A stretch of 64,000 nucleotides of DNA. It comes from Lingula anatina (lineage: Eukaryota > Brachiopoda > Lingulata > Lingulida > Lingulidae). The translations under genes were made by a program, and so were the position numbers. The stretch covers positions 60,568 through 124,567 of the forward strand of contig NW_019774291.1 of assembly GCF_001039355.2 (NCBI RefSeq), in the 5' to 3' direction. The notes under the pieces were generated by a model. The model was given only the letters and a program-made list of their open reading frames with translations, did no database searches and was not told the origin of the DNA. Positions 1 through 13,003 of the stretch are shown here, one piece after another; the first letter of the stretch is position 1, and every line of letters begins with the position of its first letter.

Positions 1-613
1 AGTTTTTTGTTGCACACATTTAAAAAGTGATGTACAGTGATATACAGTGTTCATTTAGTATAGATTAACCTAATGGGTTCAGTTTATATAACATCTAAGC
101 ATTTACAGACTGGCATGGCAGACTGCCAGACTCGGGGACATGACATTTTTTGGCAATGTGATCTTCCAACTTGCTCCCACCCAAAACAACATTAATGCCA
201 AAAGCTCTAGACTTGAAATCCAGTTTCATACTCGTGGGATGAGATGCGGCTCAAGTATCTTTGAGATTTTTATTATGAATTATGTTGAGTCATAACTGAA
301 TTCCCATCAGAGATAATTTCCCAACAAATGTCGCCCTGAGTGATCAATCAGGCATTGTCAAAAAATTGGAAATGGATTCATAACCAAAATGTTTTGAAGA
401 TTGGCATTTATGATTTTAAAAGTCTAAAAATTAAATTGTGACTCTTATGTTTTTTGTTTTTTTGTTTTTTTTTTATGAAGCTTTGAAACATTGTTTTGTT
501 TCATTTTTCCGAATTAGAATTTGTTCAACATTTATCACAAAATTAACATTGCTAAAGTGATCTTGGAGTGTCTTTGGTGTTTTTATTTCTCACCAACACT
601 TGTTTATTTTCAG
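1..613. other. Upstream part or intron of CNPPD1, no exon recognised
   Basis: AT-rich sequence before the first exon I can support. It ends in a pyrimidine tract and an acceptor AG at 612-613. The N-terminal coding exon of CNPPD1 should lie here or before the window, but I could not find a start codon with a matching donor. Confidence 0.5.
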
Positions 614-3281
<2,668 letters not shown>

Positions 3282-3507
3282 GAACAATCATGCTCAATTA
3301 AATTTAGGTTTCCTAATGGATGCTGGAAGAAACTGCAACCTAAAGTGTTTGGTTTTTAAACTTTATTTTTTAAAATCAGTGACTACTGTGTCAACCAGTT
3401 AAAGATCAAAAAAGTAATTATTTTTAAATTGTAGATCAAAAGCTGTACTTTTTTAGATGAAGTTTGGATTTTCATACAAGCCATGATCATTCTAAATTTG
3501 CTGGTCA

Positions 3508-3513
3508 AATAAA
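3508..3513 (+). terminator. Candidate poly(A) signal of CNPPD1
   Basis: AATAAA 227 bases after the CNPPD1 stop, in an otherwise non-coding, T-rich 3' region. Confidence 0.5.
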
Positions 3514-3970
3514 TGTTGAATTTCAGCATTTTTGCAGCTATTCTTGTTTTCATTTACTTTAAAAGGTGGGTGTGTGCATCTTGAGAACTGATACCTCTTG
3601 ACCCCTTTCAATGTGTTACTGAGTGGCTTTGTTTGGTTATGAGGCAGGTTGCTTTCGAAAATCGGCACAATCAATTTACATTTACGATAATTACTCTCCT
3701 TTTTTTTTTTTTTTTTGTGAAGTTTCCATTTTTCACACAGCATTTTCAGTGGCTTTTAAATCCCATGGAACTGAATCACTTGCTAGCTTTTCAATGTCCA
3801 TGTTACCTATTGTACATAATGTAAGCGGGTAAGTGATTATCCCATTTTAAAGCAATATGTAACAATGGATCAACATTTGCCAAAACATTATTCTGTGCAC
3901 TTTTCTGTGTGCTCTCTGAACATTTGACAGCTTTGCTATTTAGTTAAAGAAGAATTGAGTGTTTATTCCC

Positions 3971-4075
3971 ATAAATTTACTTTGCTTTGGGGCAAAAAAA
4001 AGCTCCTGTGGGGTTTGTTGTCTAAATCCAAAGTCTTCGCCCAGTATGGATCTTGCAAACATATGAAAGTGGTAT
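3971..4075 (-). pseudogene. Relic copy of oxidase exon 3, about 650 bp past the gene's stop
   Basis: Read on the minus strand, this stretch aligns over its whole length, intron edges included, to the functional exon at 7229-7305. The start is DPYWAKT against DPYWSKT in the functional exon. It lacks four bases after the stretch complementary to aaatccaa, which shifts the frame. Its acceptor has changed from GCAG|G to GCAAG. The donor-side GTAAAT is retained. It is therefore a decayed duplicate exon lying beyond the active last exon, perhaps all that remains of a second gene copy. I found no other relic exons beside it. Confidence 0.75.
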
Positions 4076-4709
4076 TTTTGTTTTTTTCAATTCTTCAAGA
4101 ATATCTTAAAGAAATTCAGTCCTAAAGCTTAGACATTTCTAAATTAAAAAAAAGAAAAAAATTTAAAAAAGTAACTCCGTGCAAGATTCATTTTGAAAGT
4201 TGCATCTTCAAAAGTTCAAAACTTCATTTTTGGGGCCTGCTGAAGGGCCCTGAAAAATTTTGGTATTTCAGTGGGCAAACGGTGCCATTTGGTACGGTTT
4301 AGAACTATGAATTAGCTGGTAAAAATTCTAATTTTCAAGAGGCAACCATTGGTGTGATTTTTTTCAGAAATCGAAAGGGAAAGTCAGGATCCCTGACTGC
4401 CCCCCACCCCACCCCACCCCCAAATCTGCCATTGTCATAGTAATTGTAGCAACAGTGTATGCTTGTATAAGATGCTGTTTTCAACTGAGGAGCTGTGGAC
4501 AAAGCTCTTGGTGCACAATCTCAAAATTTATGTCAATGTCAAATGTCTAAAAACATAACTGAATAAATAAACATTTATACTCATTTTCCCTTGATAAAAA
4601 CTGTACCTTCTACAATTTTATTATCCCCGTTATTGTAATTCTTTGTGTAAATAATACTACATGTGTTTATAGAGTAAGCTTCTTTATAATTTATGTCCTT
4701 TTCATTTGT

Positions 4710-7700
4710 TTAAAGTTTGGACACCACACTAGTGCCACCTATTGAGTTGGCCACTAATTTTGCTGCTTCTTTTGCACATCCCCAGTGAGTTGTGATACCA
4801 CCACCTCCATGACCGTAGTTGTAAACAATCTGAAATCAGGAAAAAAAATTATACTAATTGATTTGAAGAACTCTGTTATTATCTTGTGATGGATAGGAGT
4901 TCTTATTACCTTAATTTAAAATGCTAATTTTCCATGGCATTATGTGCTTGATTTCTTGATCACTCCAAAAATCTTGAACTTACTAAGAAAGCAAACCACT
5001 TTCTTTAAACAGTATCAAAGTAGGACACTGTACTGTACCTTCAGCAGTTTTCCATCAAAAACCTTTTCTTCTTTCTCCAGCCGAATACCAGCCGACCTAG
5101 AAGGTCTCAGTCCAGCCCACTGTCCTTTGATTTCAGCATGCTGGGGGGAAAACTCATTATTTGATTAAACAAAGCAATAATTGACAATGCTAACTGTTAA
5201 GTAAGTAAATGTTTAACTGGCATCCCTTGGTGTGTAACTTATCTTGGCATTTTCTGAACATTCTTGAAATTTTTTCATTAAATAGTGATCTCACCTTCAA
5301 ACTGGGGTTTAATTCACAACAGCTCTTAAAGATGAATTTGCCATCCTGTAAATCTACGTCTGTATTCCAGTCTCCAGTCTGATGTGTTCCACCAAGTTTT
5401 ACTTCATTTAGTCTGAAATCAGTACTTCATTATTTCCCCTTGAATTTGTTCTTTTATCTTTTTTCAACAAAAGATTCCAGTATTATCCATGTTAAAATTT
5501 GACTTCAAAGCAATGTTTTAAGGAGGAATTTAGTAAAGTAACTCACCCTGGAAATATATAAATGTTGTTCCCAATACCATAAAAATTTTTTATCCATGGT
5601 GCACTAACCTATTGGAATGAAGACAAATTTTAGCAAAGATATTGTGAACACTTTCTGTGACCTTCCTGACAAGTTTTGACAGCTATGATAATAACTTGAT
5701 TTTTTCAATGTGGAAAATTGTAAATTTTACAGATACTGTTTTAAGTCATAAATTAGAAAATACAATAATACACTTGCCATGTAATACTCAAAATTCAAAG
5801 CTGTTTTTTAAACTGTTTATCGCTCTTGCAAATTCAATTTCTCGTGGCCACAGGTACAGTGTAATGAGAAAGTGATCAAAAACAGAAATATACAAACTTG
5901 CTTACCCTGGAAGCATATAATTGAAAGAAGTTTTAGTACAATGCACTACAAAATGCTTTAACCAGGGTGCATGGGCCTAAAACATAAAAACAGCACTTCA
6001 ATGCTGGAAATTAAGTGTACTGGGGATAGTACAATGTACATGTATTAGGTTGGTGGTAATGCTTCTTTAAATGTGGAAATACCCTGAATGTATTTTTGAG
6101 TGCTTATTAAAGGCTAATTTTGTAACTGACTGACAATGCCTCAAGCACTTTCATTATACCTGATATAAAGAGAAATGAAGAGATATTTGAAGCCAGTAAT
6201 GCACACACACCTTAATCAACTGTCCTCTAACAGGTACAACATCTGCATCTCCCACTAGCTCTCTTGCACCAAGACCAGTACAGATGACAGCCACATCAAA
6301 ATCATATGCAAGCTACAACAAAATAACTTTCCGCAATACATAATAATTTTCATGATGATATAAATGTTTGTTTTCTCGTAATTGTTTGTGCACTTTATTG
6401 CAATAAAAGAGATAACTGTTCACTGATTACTGTTTAAAAATCAATATGAAGAATAAGAATAAAAATAATCGGGAGATAGAATCAAAGTCAATTTAATACC
6501 TCTTCCAAGGTTTTGATTTTCTTCTTCAATACTTTACCATTCCTGCTTTCAAACCTGAAATTTACCAGATCGCTACAGAGTTAAGGAAAGTGCCAAGAAA
6601 GGAGGAACAAAGGTAGTCACAGAGAAATTGGCCGAATATTTTTTATTTTTTTTAGGAAAACCCAACGCTTTGCACCTTGCACATTGGCTCTGATGTAAAA
6701 GATTAAAAACCTTCTCTAAAACTATGTTCAGTATGAAAAGCCATTTCATAATAATTTTGAACAGTAATTTCACAGCTGGCTTTAATGTCATGATATCATC
6801 ACAGCATGGTAATTACATTTTACCTTTTCAAAAGCCATCTTAAGTACATACTTGTTTCAACCTTGATAGTGGTGTAAAACCAACCATGTCTGGAACATAT
6901 GACATGCATGAAGATTATCAAAAAAAAAATCAGTCATTAACAAAGATCAAATAAACAACCAGGTAACTGATAAATAGGAAAGCCACAACAATTCATTAAA
7001 TATAATTATAGAATTATCAAAGAGACTGTGCATATTTATCTGTCAAAATGCATTTTCCTTGAGTAAGACAATCACAAATTATTTCTCAACCTGTCCCTAC
7101 ACTTGGATTTCATGCTTCATTCCATTTTTAATTTAATACCTTAGTGCAACTTATATTATAACTAACCATTTATTTATTTATTCATTTTTTTAAAGAAAAA
7201 AATTCAATTTTTATTTGTAAAAATTTACTTTGCTTTGGGGTAGAAAGAAAGCTCCTGTGGGCTTAGATGCCTAAATCCAAACACAGTCTTTGACCAATAT
7301 GGATCCTGCAAACAAATGCAAGTGATATTTCAATTGTCAAATATCTGAACTAACACTCAGAGCTGCATTATAAATGTACCAGTATTGGTAATAAATATAT
7401 TCTTGGTACCAGTTATAATGCAATTTGAAATAGTTTAAATCCAAATCTTCTTCACCTCTTACATCTATATTTTCCACAAAAAGTTATGCTCTTTTAAATG
7501 CACATCCTTAAAAAATAAACCATAGACATTATAGTATTCCTAGATTGAAAAAAAAAGCAACGCATCTGGTTGTACCATTCATGAAGGGCAATTAACATTG
7601 CCATATTAACCTACATGCAGTTACTGTAAATACATGTAAATACATGTACATGCTATGTACAGATCCACAACTTAACTCAAACTTTCAAAGCCAATTTTAC

Positions 7701-8457
7701 AAAAAAGTCCAACTGCAAATTAATTGCCCCATAGCATATGTTAGTGTTTTGTGTTACCTTAACCCAGCCTTAAAAATCTGAGAAATTTTATATGAAGATT
7801 AAAAACTTTTTACTAAAAATGAAAAATGTCATGCCTCTCTATAATCATCCATCCAAAAGAATCCAGACAACAAGCCAACTCCAATCTCCCCAGCGCTCTC
7901 ACCTCTGAGTAAATCTAACAAATGGTAAAAGGTGCTATCTGACCATTGCCTAAAATTGGAAACTACATGTATTTATTCTACAAAAAATAAAACATAATTG
8001 ACTAATTTGATCTACCAAAATTATATAAGGTGAATGACTGATCTCAAATGTAACTTAATTTATTGGTGGAAATATTTTGTACACAAATGTGCAATGTTGT
8101 AAGAGAATAAAGCTTATCATGACATGATACTGTATAAGAAAAAATACAAATCTGTTTTTAACAAGTCTCAACTTTGAAAGTAATTCAACAACAAATCCAT
8201 GACTTAAGTTCATGTAAATCACACTAAATGAAAATAAAAAAAAAAGGAAAAAAAAACCTTTGCAAGTGGAGTGGTGTGTTTCCCAAAACATGTGGTTCCC
8301 AAAACCCTCCAGATCCATCACTAGTAGTCTCTGGGGAAAACTTCTCAGATATCAGTGTAACTCCAACACTGGATGGAACACTTTCTGCAATGCATAGTGC
8401 CGTAGACAGTCCAACCACGCCCCCTCCGATGACAGCTACATTGATTTTCTTTTCCAT
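4710..8457 (-). CDS. DDO: D-aspartate oxidase / D-amino-acid oxidase family, peroxisomal
   Basis: Flavoprotein that oxidatively deaminates D-amino acids to 2-oxo acids, ammonia and H2O2. Minus-strand exons: 8457-8258, 7949-7835, 7305-7229, 6889-6824, 6554-6500, 6312-6211, then 5976-5906 or 5608-5547 (see those entries), 5412-5295, 5140-5039 and 4829-4710. All phases join, giving 341 or 338 aa; human DDO is 341. Visible features: N-terminal dinucleotide-binding [28 protein letters not shown] near the flavin; [43 protein letters not shown] with the substrate-binding Arg region; the family signature [18 protein letters not shown]-terminal SKL, a PTS1 peroxisomal signal. [19 protein letters not shown] and GLRPSR favour DDO over DAO, but substrate preference cannot be settled by eye. 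An in-frame ATG lies 15 bases upstream (8472); the 8457 ATG has A at -3 and G at +4. Intron 2 begins with GC. Confidence 0.93.
5547..5608 (-). CDS. DDO: Oxidase alternative exon 7B
   Basis: 62 bases reading [21 protein letters not shown], with acceptor CCAATAG and strong donor GTGAGT. Same entry phase (0), same exit phase (2) and the same protein segment as exon 7A, which lies 297 bases upstream in the gene. APW, F, the Tyr and PG are shared; the loop between them differs in sequence and length. Using both exons adds 133 bases, which is not a multiple of three, so an mRNA can carry only one. Confidence 0.85.
5906..5976 (-). CDS. DDO: Oxidase alternative exon 7A
   Basis: 71 bases reading [13 protein letters not shown]...NYMLPG, preceded by a good acceptor (TATGTTTTAG) and followed by donor GTAAGC. 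It enters in phase 0 after GQLIK and leaves in phase 2, completing PG before LNEVKLGG. By alignment with pig DAO and human DDO, it covers the active-site lid loop and the conserved Tyr just before the PG. It is three codons longer than exon 7B. Confidence 0.88.
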
Positions 8458-8472
8458 CCTATAGCTGTACAT

Positions 8473-9336
8473 CGCACCACATAAAATATATTTATTATAA
8501 TTTATTGAGCATTAAAATGTGTACAGTTACATTTTACAAGCTCTCTAAACTACAGTTTTACATAAATTGTGCACATAAGCTTAAATAAGTATAACTACTT
8601 TAGATCATTCAAATACCAAAATACATACAGTACTGAATATAAGCTAACTACTTCATAAGTGATATATGAATATAATATAAAATATAAGTGAATAGTAAAA
8701 TGTAAGGAGTGTCCACGCTCAACTGTCACCTTGATTGGTTAATCAATCCGGAAAACTGACCTTAAAACCTCGGGAAACGTCTTTAGAACACCATTCCTGT
8801 GTGGGAATGTCTACAATTTACAAAAATATCGAAATTGAATCAATTAAATTTACATGCACACGCCTCCTTGCAGTTGAGGCTTCACTAGAGCAAAGTACAC
8901 ATGGGTAATGCAGACAATTACGGAAAGAGAAAACCTCATCCACAGTGTATAAGGTAGGCTACCAAAATATTTTTACAAAGGAATGAATTTAAGTTAAACT
9001 TGTGTGATTGTACCTTGTCTATGTACCTTTGACAAGGAGATCGGTGTGTCGGTCCAAGTCTTCCGATAATGTTTTCCGAAGCGAGGCAATACGGCGGAGG
9101 TCATGTTTGGGAGCATTTTGCATTTATATTCATTGTTCCCTGCTATCAAGACATTCATTTTTGTTAAATTTCAAAGTCAAAGAAACGGTTAGTATTTTTT
9201 CATTAAAATAAAACTACATTTTTATAGAGTTTGATATGATATATAATAACGAAACAATACTGCACTATTGCACACAACTCCGTGTAAAGGGAGCACGTTT
9301 GTCACTGGTAATACTTTCGGCACTTTGATCAGCAAG
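8473..9336. promoter_or_regulatory. Divergent promoter region between oxidase and MIC13
   Basis: 864 bases between two outward-facing start codons. The first 250 are AT-rich. At 8732-8752 there is a CCAAT-type site (gattgg) inside a small palindrome, ttgatt-ggtt-aatcaa. No TATA box is convincing. A shared promoter is inferred from orientation and spacing. Confidence 0.45.
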
Positions 9337-12300
9337 ATGAGTTTCAGGTACATAGTGACAATTATCAAACACAGCGATCAGAAAGATTCAGTTTGGTCTC
9401 GCTTATAGAACAGGGCATGATGCTTTGTTTGTTCAGCGTCCTAGTTGACTTTAAGTGCTACACGTGCACTTAATTTTTCAGTTTGACTTGGTTATATAAG
9501 TCTTTGAACTTGAGTTGAACTTGCGTTGAAGAATGTAAGTTCGTTTTTTATCCTGAAAAAGTTATTCAGTGAACATGAAACTGCCATAATGCTGAAGTGA
9601 ATTTATGTGACTTGAGTGCCATATGTAGCCAATGTTCCATACAGAACATGATCTAGTGTTAGTTTTTTAGTCAAATACAGGTACTTTTAAAGTTTTATTG
9701 CGTTTGAATTTGGATTTTGCAGTTTATAGTATTAAAATTATTATATATGTACGGAATTCATGTGTAAGCATTCCTGTTGATGATTTTTGATACGTACCCT
9801 TTGTTAACACATGAAACATTAAACCCCAAAAAGTGTAAAATGACGACCAGATTGCACATCCACCTTGCCTCCAAATTTTCGAACTTACATGCTCACGGTA
9901 CCTTTACTACTGGTAAGGCCTCGTAGCACTACATGTTTTAACCTTGTGGCCCTTAAATACCTCTGAATATCCATGTCCTGAAAATCCTTATGTGTCCTCC
10001 GTCGTGTATATACATCTAAATTTAATTCAAAACGCTTTCTTGTCAGTCACTACGTGAAGGACAGTAAAGTCTCAGTCTTTTTATTCTAGCCGTGTATCTC
10101 TGCTAGCACTTCAGCTCACCATGTTGTGACTCGCGTGGAAGGTGAGGCCAGTTTCCAAAAGAAAAATTGAAGGAAGATCTCAATATGGTGTGCCAGCGTG
10201 GTAGCAGAGATACCCAGTGCGTAACTGAAATAAAAAGACCAAGACAGTTCATCCTATTGCTTCCTAAACCATTGCAGTGAAGAAGTTGAAACTTTGGAAA
10301 TTGGTAAACCTATCATCAGGGATGCTCATGGGCACTTAAAAATTTTAGTGTAATTTTGGAGGTTGGGCTGCCTGGGGGAGAGGGGGGGTGATTTGAAACT
10401 TTCTGAATTGATAGACCTATCATTTAGGGATATACATCGACACTTTGGAATTTTAGTGCAACTGAGGGTTGGGCTGTCCCCTTAGAATGGATGATTCTTT
10501 TTTTTTTTTTTTTACATTTAGTATTTTTCATAGATACTTTTTATGCTTTTGTTATGAACATCATTTACAATTTATGCATGATAATCACAAACTCGCAATA
10601 CATAATTACCAGATGGTATGATACTATCAGTGGGTAGCCTTCCCACAGCCTTGCACTTCTGGACATTGTAAAGACTAGCTATAGCTGGCCATCAGGGACC
10701 CCTGTTATGGGACCAAAGCATTGTTATAAATACCTAGACAAAGGGGTCCCTTAAGGCAAACTACAAATTGATGGTTCAAGTGATGTTCAACTATACATTC
10801 AAAGCACAAAAATATTGGGTTTTATATGTGCATTAATTACAATGATGTGCTGGAAAAAATGAAGGTGGGAGTTATACAATCCAGTCATTGTAGTAAGTCA
10901 CACAAGACTATAAAATGATAAGAGGTTGGGACAAGGAAATTATTATTATAGGTCAAACTGGTGAACACTGTGGTATAGGTAACATATACTACATGCAACT
11001 GGCTATAATAATGAACTCAATATTCACTGTGATGTCTTTTTATGTAATCCATAATAACTGCTACTATTCCAGGGTTGGTGCCAAGGCTGTCATTGGTGCT
11101 GGGACACTGTATCTTGTAATTCAAGATGGCTTTTGGAAAAGTGATCAACAGTCTAAGACTTTCCAAGTGCTAAATAAATCCTTAACTCCCAAGATTGAAA
11201 GGTTAAATGAACAGGTAATTGCAAATTGGCCTAGTACTTATGTCAAATTATGGCTGCCAAATGCCACCATTTACCGGTAGTTTCAGATATTATAACTTAA
11301 AGAAATACAACAGAGTTTTGTTACATTATTTTCTGAAATATATTTGCGCAAATATTTTCGGCTTATTTTTTTGTTTTCTATGGACTAGAGAAAAAATAAG
11401 TAGAGGTGCATTTTTAAAGTCTTTTTTCTGACACCAGGGAAATAAATAAATAAATAAATAATTTTATTTAACCCTTGACCTTATTCAAGTTCAAACAGGC
11501 CAAAATCTTCAAAAAATGATAATTTTTTTGCAAAATTGTTTTTATTTGTGCCGATTTTAAGAAACTACACAGACCATACCTATAATATTATTGCCAGGTG
11601 TTACCCTTAGGGTCATCTTTCATCTTCTTGAGTTTGGGGTCAATCGGTCCATTTTCATGGAAGAAGCGGCCATTAGATCCTAAACTGAAAACTTTTTCTA
11701 AGTCTGAAACCGTAATTGCTAGAGACCTCTTTTTTATTCCAATTTATAGAGCTTGTCAAGCTCAACACTGTAGGTGGTGTATGTTTTTTTTTTTTTTTCA
11801 TACGGTTTATGAGTTGCACTACGTATATCAAGAAGTACAATGTGGTGGTCAAAATAAAATGTGAAATATAGTAATTTGCCATGAATTTGTAATGTTGGGT
11901 AACATAAGGCTTAGCAAGGGACAGACAACTTCCTGTCAAAAATAACAGAATTTTATGAAATTCAAACATATGGAATTTCTGAGCACTTCCCATTTCATAA
12001 ATTTCAACCAAAACGATCTTTTTTTTATTTCAATCAATTTCTTCTGTGCGAAATCCATGGCCTGTTACTGTAACTCCAAAATTAACAAAGATACACCCAT
12101 AGTTATTATTGAACTTGAATAGGAAGGCATATACTGGCAATCTGTGACCTTGAAAATGACCTTTGACCTATTTTTCCCCATGAACCGCACTTCACAAATT
12201 TGGATTTAAACTTTTACTTTTCCCCATGATTTTGTTTTAAATGGTAATTTTCAACAAAAATATTGATAACTCTTGTTTACTGCATTTTGTAGAGCTTTTC

Positions 12301-13003
12301 AAGCATAACACTGGAGGTGGTGTCTCTTTTTTTTTTTTTTTCATACAGATGTGCTTACTCCAGCTAGTAGTACAAAGCCTGGAGGCGGTATCGCCTCTCT
12401 GATCTTATAGTTTCAGTAATTTTTTTTTTTTTTTACATGTAGGTTTTATGTGTTGTGTAAGAAACAGGTACTAATAATTTATATGCGTTACATCAGAGAA
12501 CTTACTCTTATCTCTTATTGTGTCTTTAAAGATAATAAACATTTGAAAGTTATAAAATATGAAAGTATCAGATTAATAATTTGAGTCAAATGAAATAAGT
12601 GACAATTTAAAATTGAGATGTCTGACATGAAATAACAGTTAAAATTCGTCTATGTGGCAAATTTTATTTATGTTTTGTGATAATTGTTAAGTTGTTTTAG
12701 CTAAACCATATCTTTCTCAAAGATGCTTTAAACAATTGTCTTTCAGATTGCATCCAAGGAAAATATTTTAAAATGGTGGAATTCAGGTTTGTTTCTTTTT
12801 AATGGTTTGTTGGTAATGATTTGGTAGTGAATTGCAATTGATATGAACTGAGCAACATAATTTTTTTTCTTCAAGATAAAAATTTTAAAAAATTATCGAT
12901 TAATCTTTTTTCTTTTTTTCAAGGTATTCAAGGATGTTTTCAGACAATATCTTCTACTCTTGAAAGACTACAGAGAAAAGATGCGAAGAATCCTAAAAGT
13001 TGA
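9337..13003 (+). CDS. MIC13: MICOS complex subunit MIC13 (QIL1)
   Basis: Four exons: 9337-9347, 11073-11214, 12747-12786 and 12924-13003, giving 90 aa. Exon 1 contributes only MSF plus two bases of Arg (ATGAGTTTCAG before donor GTACAT), and the frame continues exactly into the next exon. The product starts MSFRVGAKAVIGAGTLYLV, a short N-terminal inner-membrane helix. It continues with SDQQSKTFQVLNKSLTPKIE and IASKENILKWWNSGIQGCFQ, resembling MIC13 around its KWWNSGI-like (human SWNAGI) block. MIC13 joins the MIC10 subcomplex to MIC60 at mitochondrial crista junctions. It is shorter than human MIC13 (118 aa), which fits a small, fast-evolving family. The gene lies head-to-head with the oxidase. 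Confidence 0.8.
10066..10250. repeat. Imperfect inverted repeat (foldback-like element)
   Basis: The left arm, about 10066-10130 (cagtctttttatt, then gtatctctgcta), is matched in reverse complement by the right arm, about 10177-10250 (agcagagatac, then aataaaaagac). The spacer is about 45 bases. Arm similarity is partial. The shape suggests a small foldback or MITE-type element, but no target-site duplication was identified. Confidence 0.5.
10284..10476 (+). repeat. Degenerate tandem repeat, two units
   Basis: Two roughly 85-base units share, in order, gaaacttt, an aattg(g)ta motif, acctatcat, aggga, ttttagtg and ggttgggctg. They are separated by a G-rich linker (gggggagaggggggg). Confidence 0.5.
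11440..12440. repeat. Dispersed-repeat-rich part of MIC13 intron 2
   Basis: It begins with an (AATA)n run at 11440-11462. Segments 11745-11804 and 12288-12347 are near copies of each other: tagagctt, tcaagc, aacactg, ggtggtgt, then a T-run and tcatac. The stretch 12075-12175, with a tgaccttgaaaatgaccttt core, resembles 24460-24560 in SECISBP2L intron 4. No family was assigned. Confidence 0.45.

Larger units (their letters stand above)
3282..4709. other. Convergent intergenic region, CNPPD1 and oxidase 3' flanks
   Basis: It holds the CNPPD1 3' UTR with its poly(A) signal, a T-run at 3701-3716, a relic oxidase exon (separate entry) and a C-rich tract at about 4399-4422. A TTTATT at 4617-4622 could be the minus-strand AATAAA of the oxidase. 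No further coding exon is supported. Confidence 0.6.
9348..11072 (+). other. MIC13 intron 1, with repeats
   Basis: 1.7 kb without a supported exon. It contains a foldback-like inverted repeat (10066-10250) and a degenerate two-copy tandem repeat (10284-10476), listed separately, and a T-run near 10498-10513. Confidence 0.6.

Noticed and set aside
10915-11280. 121-codon frame around MIC13 exon 2
   Set aside because: Only the 11073-11214 part is coding. The rest runs through intron, and the true start is the short exon at 9337.
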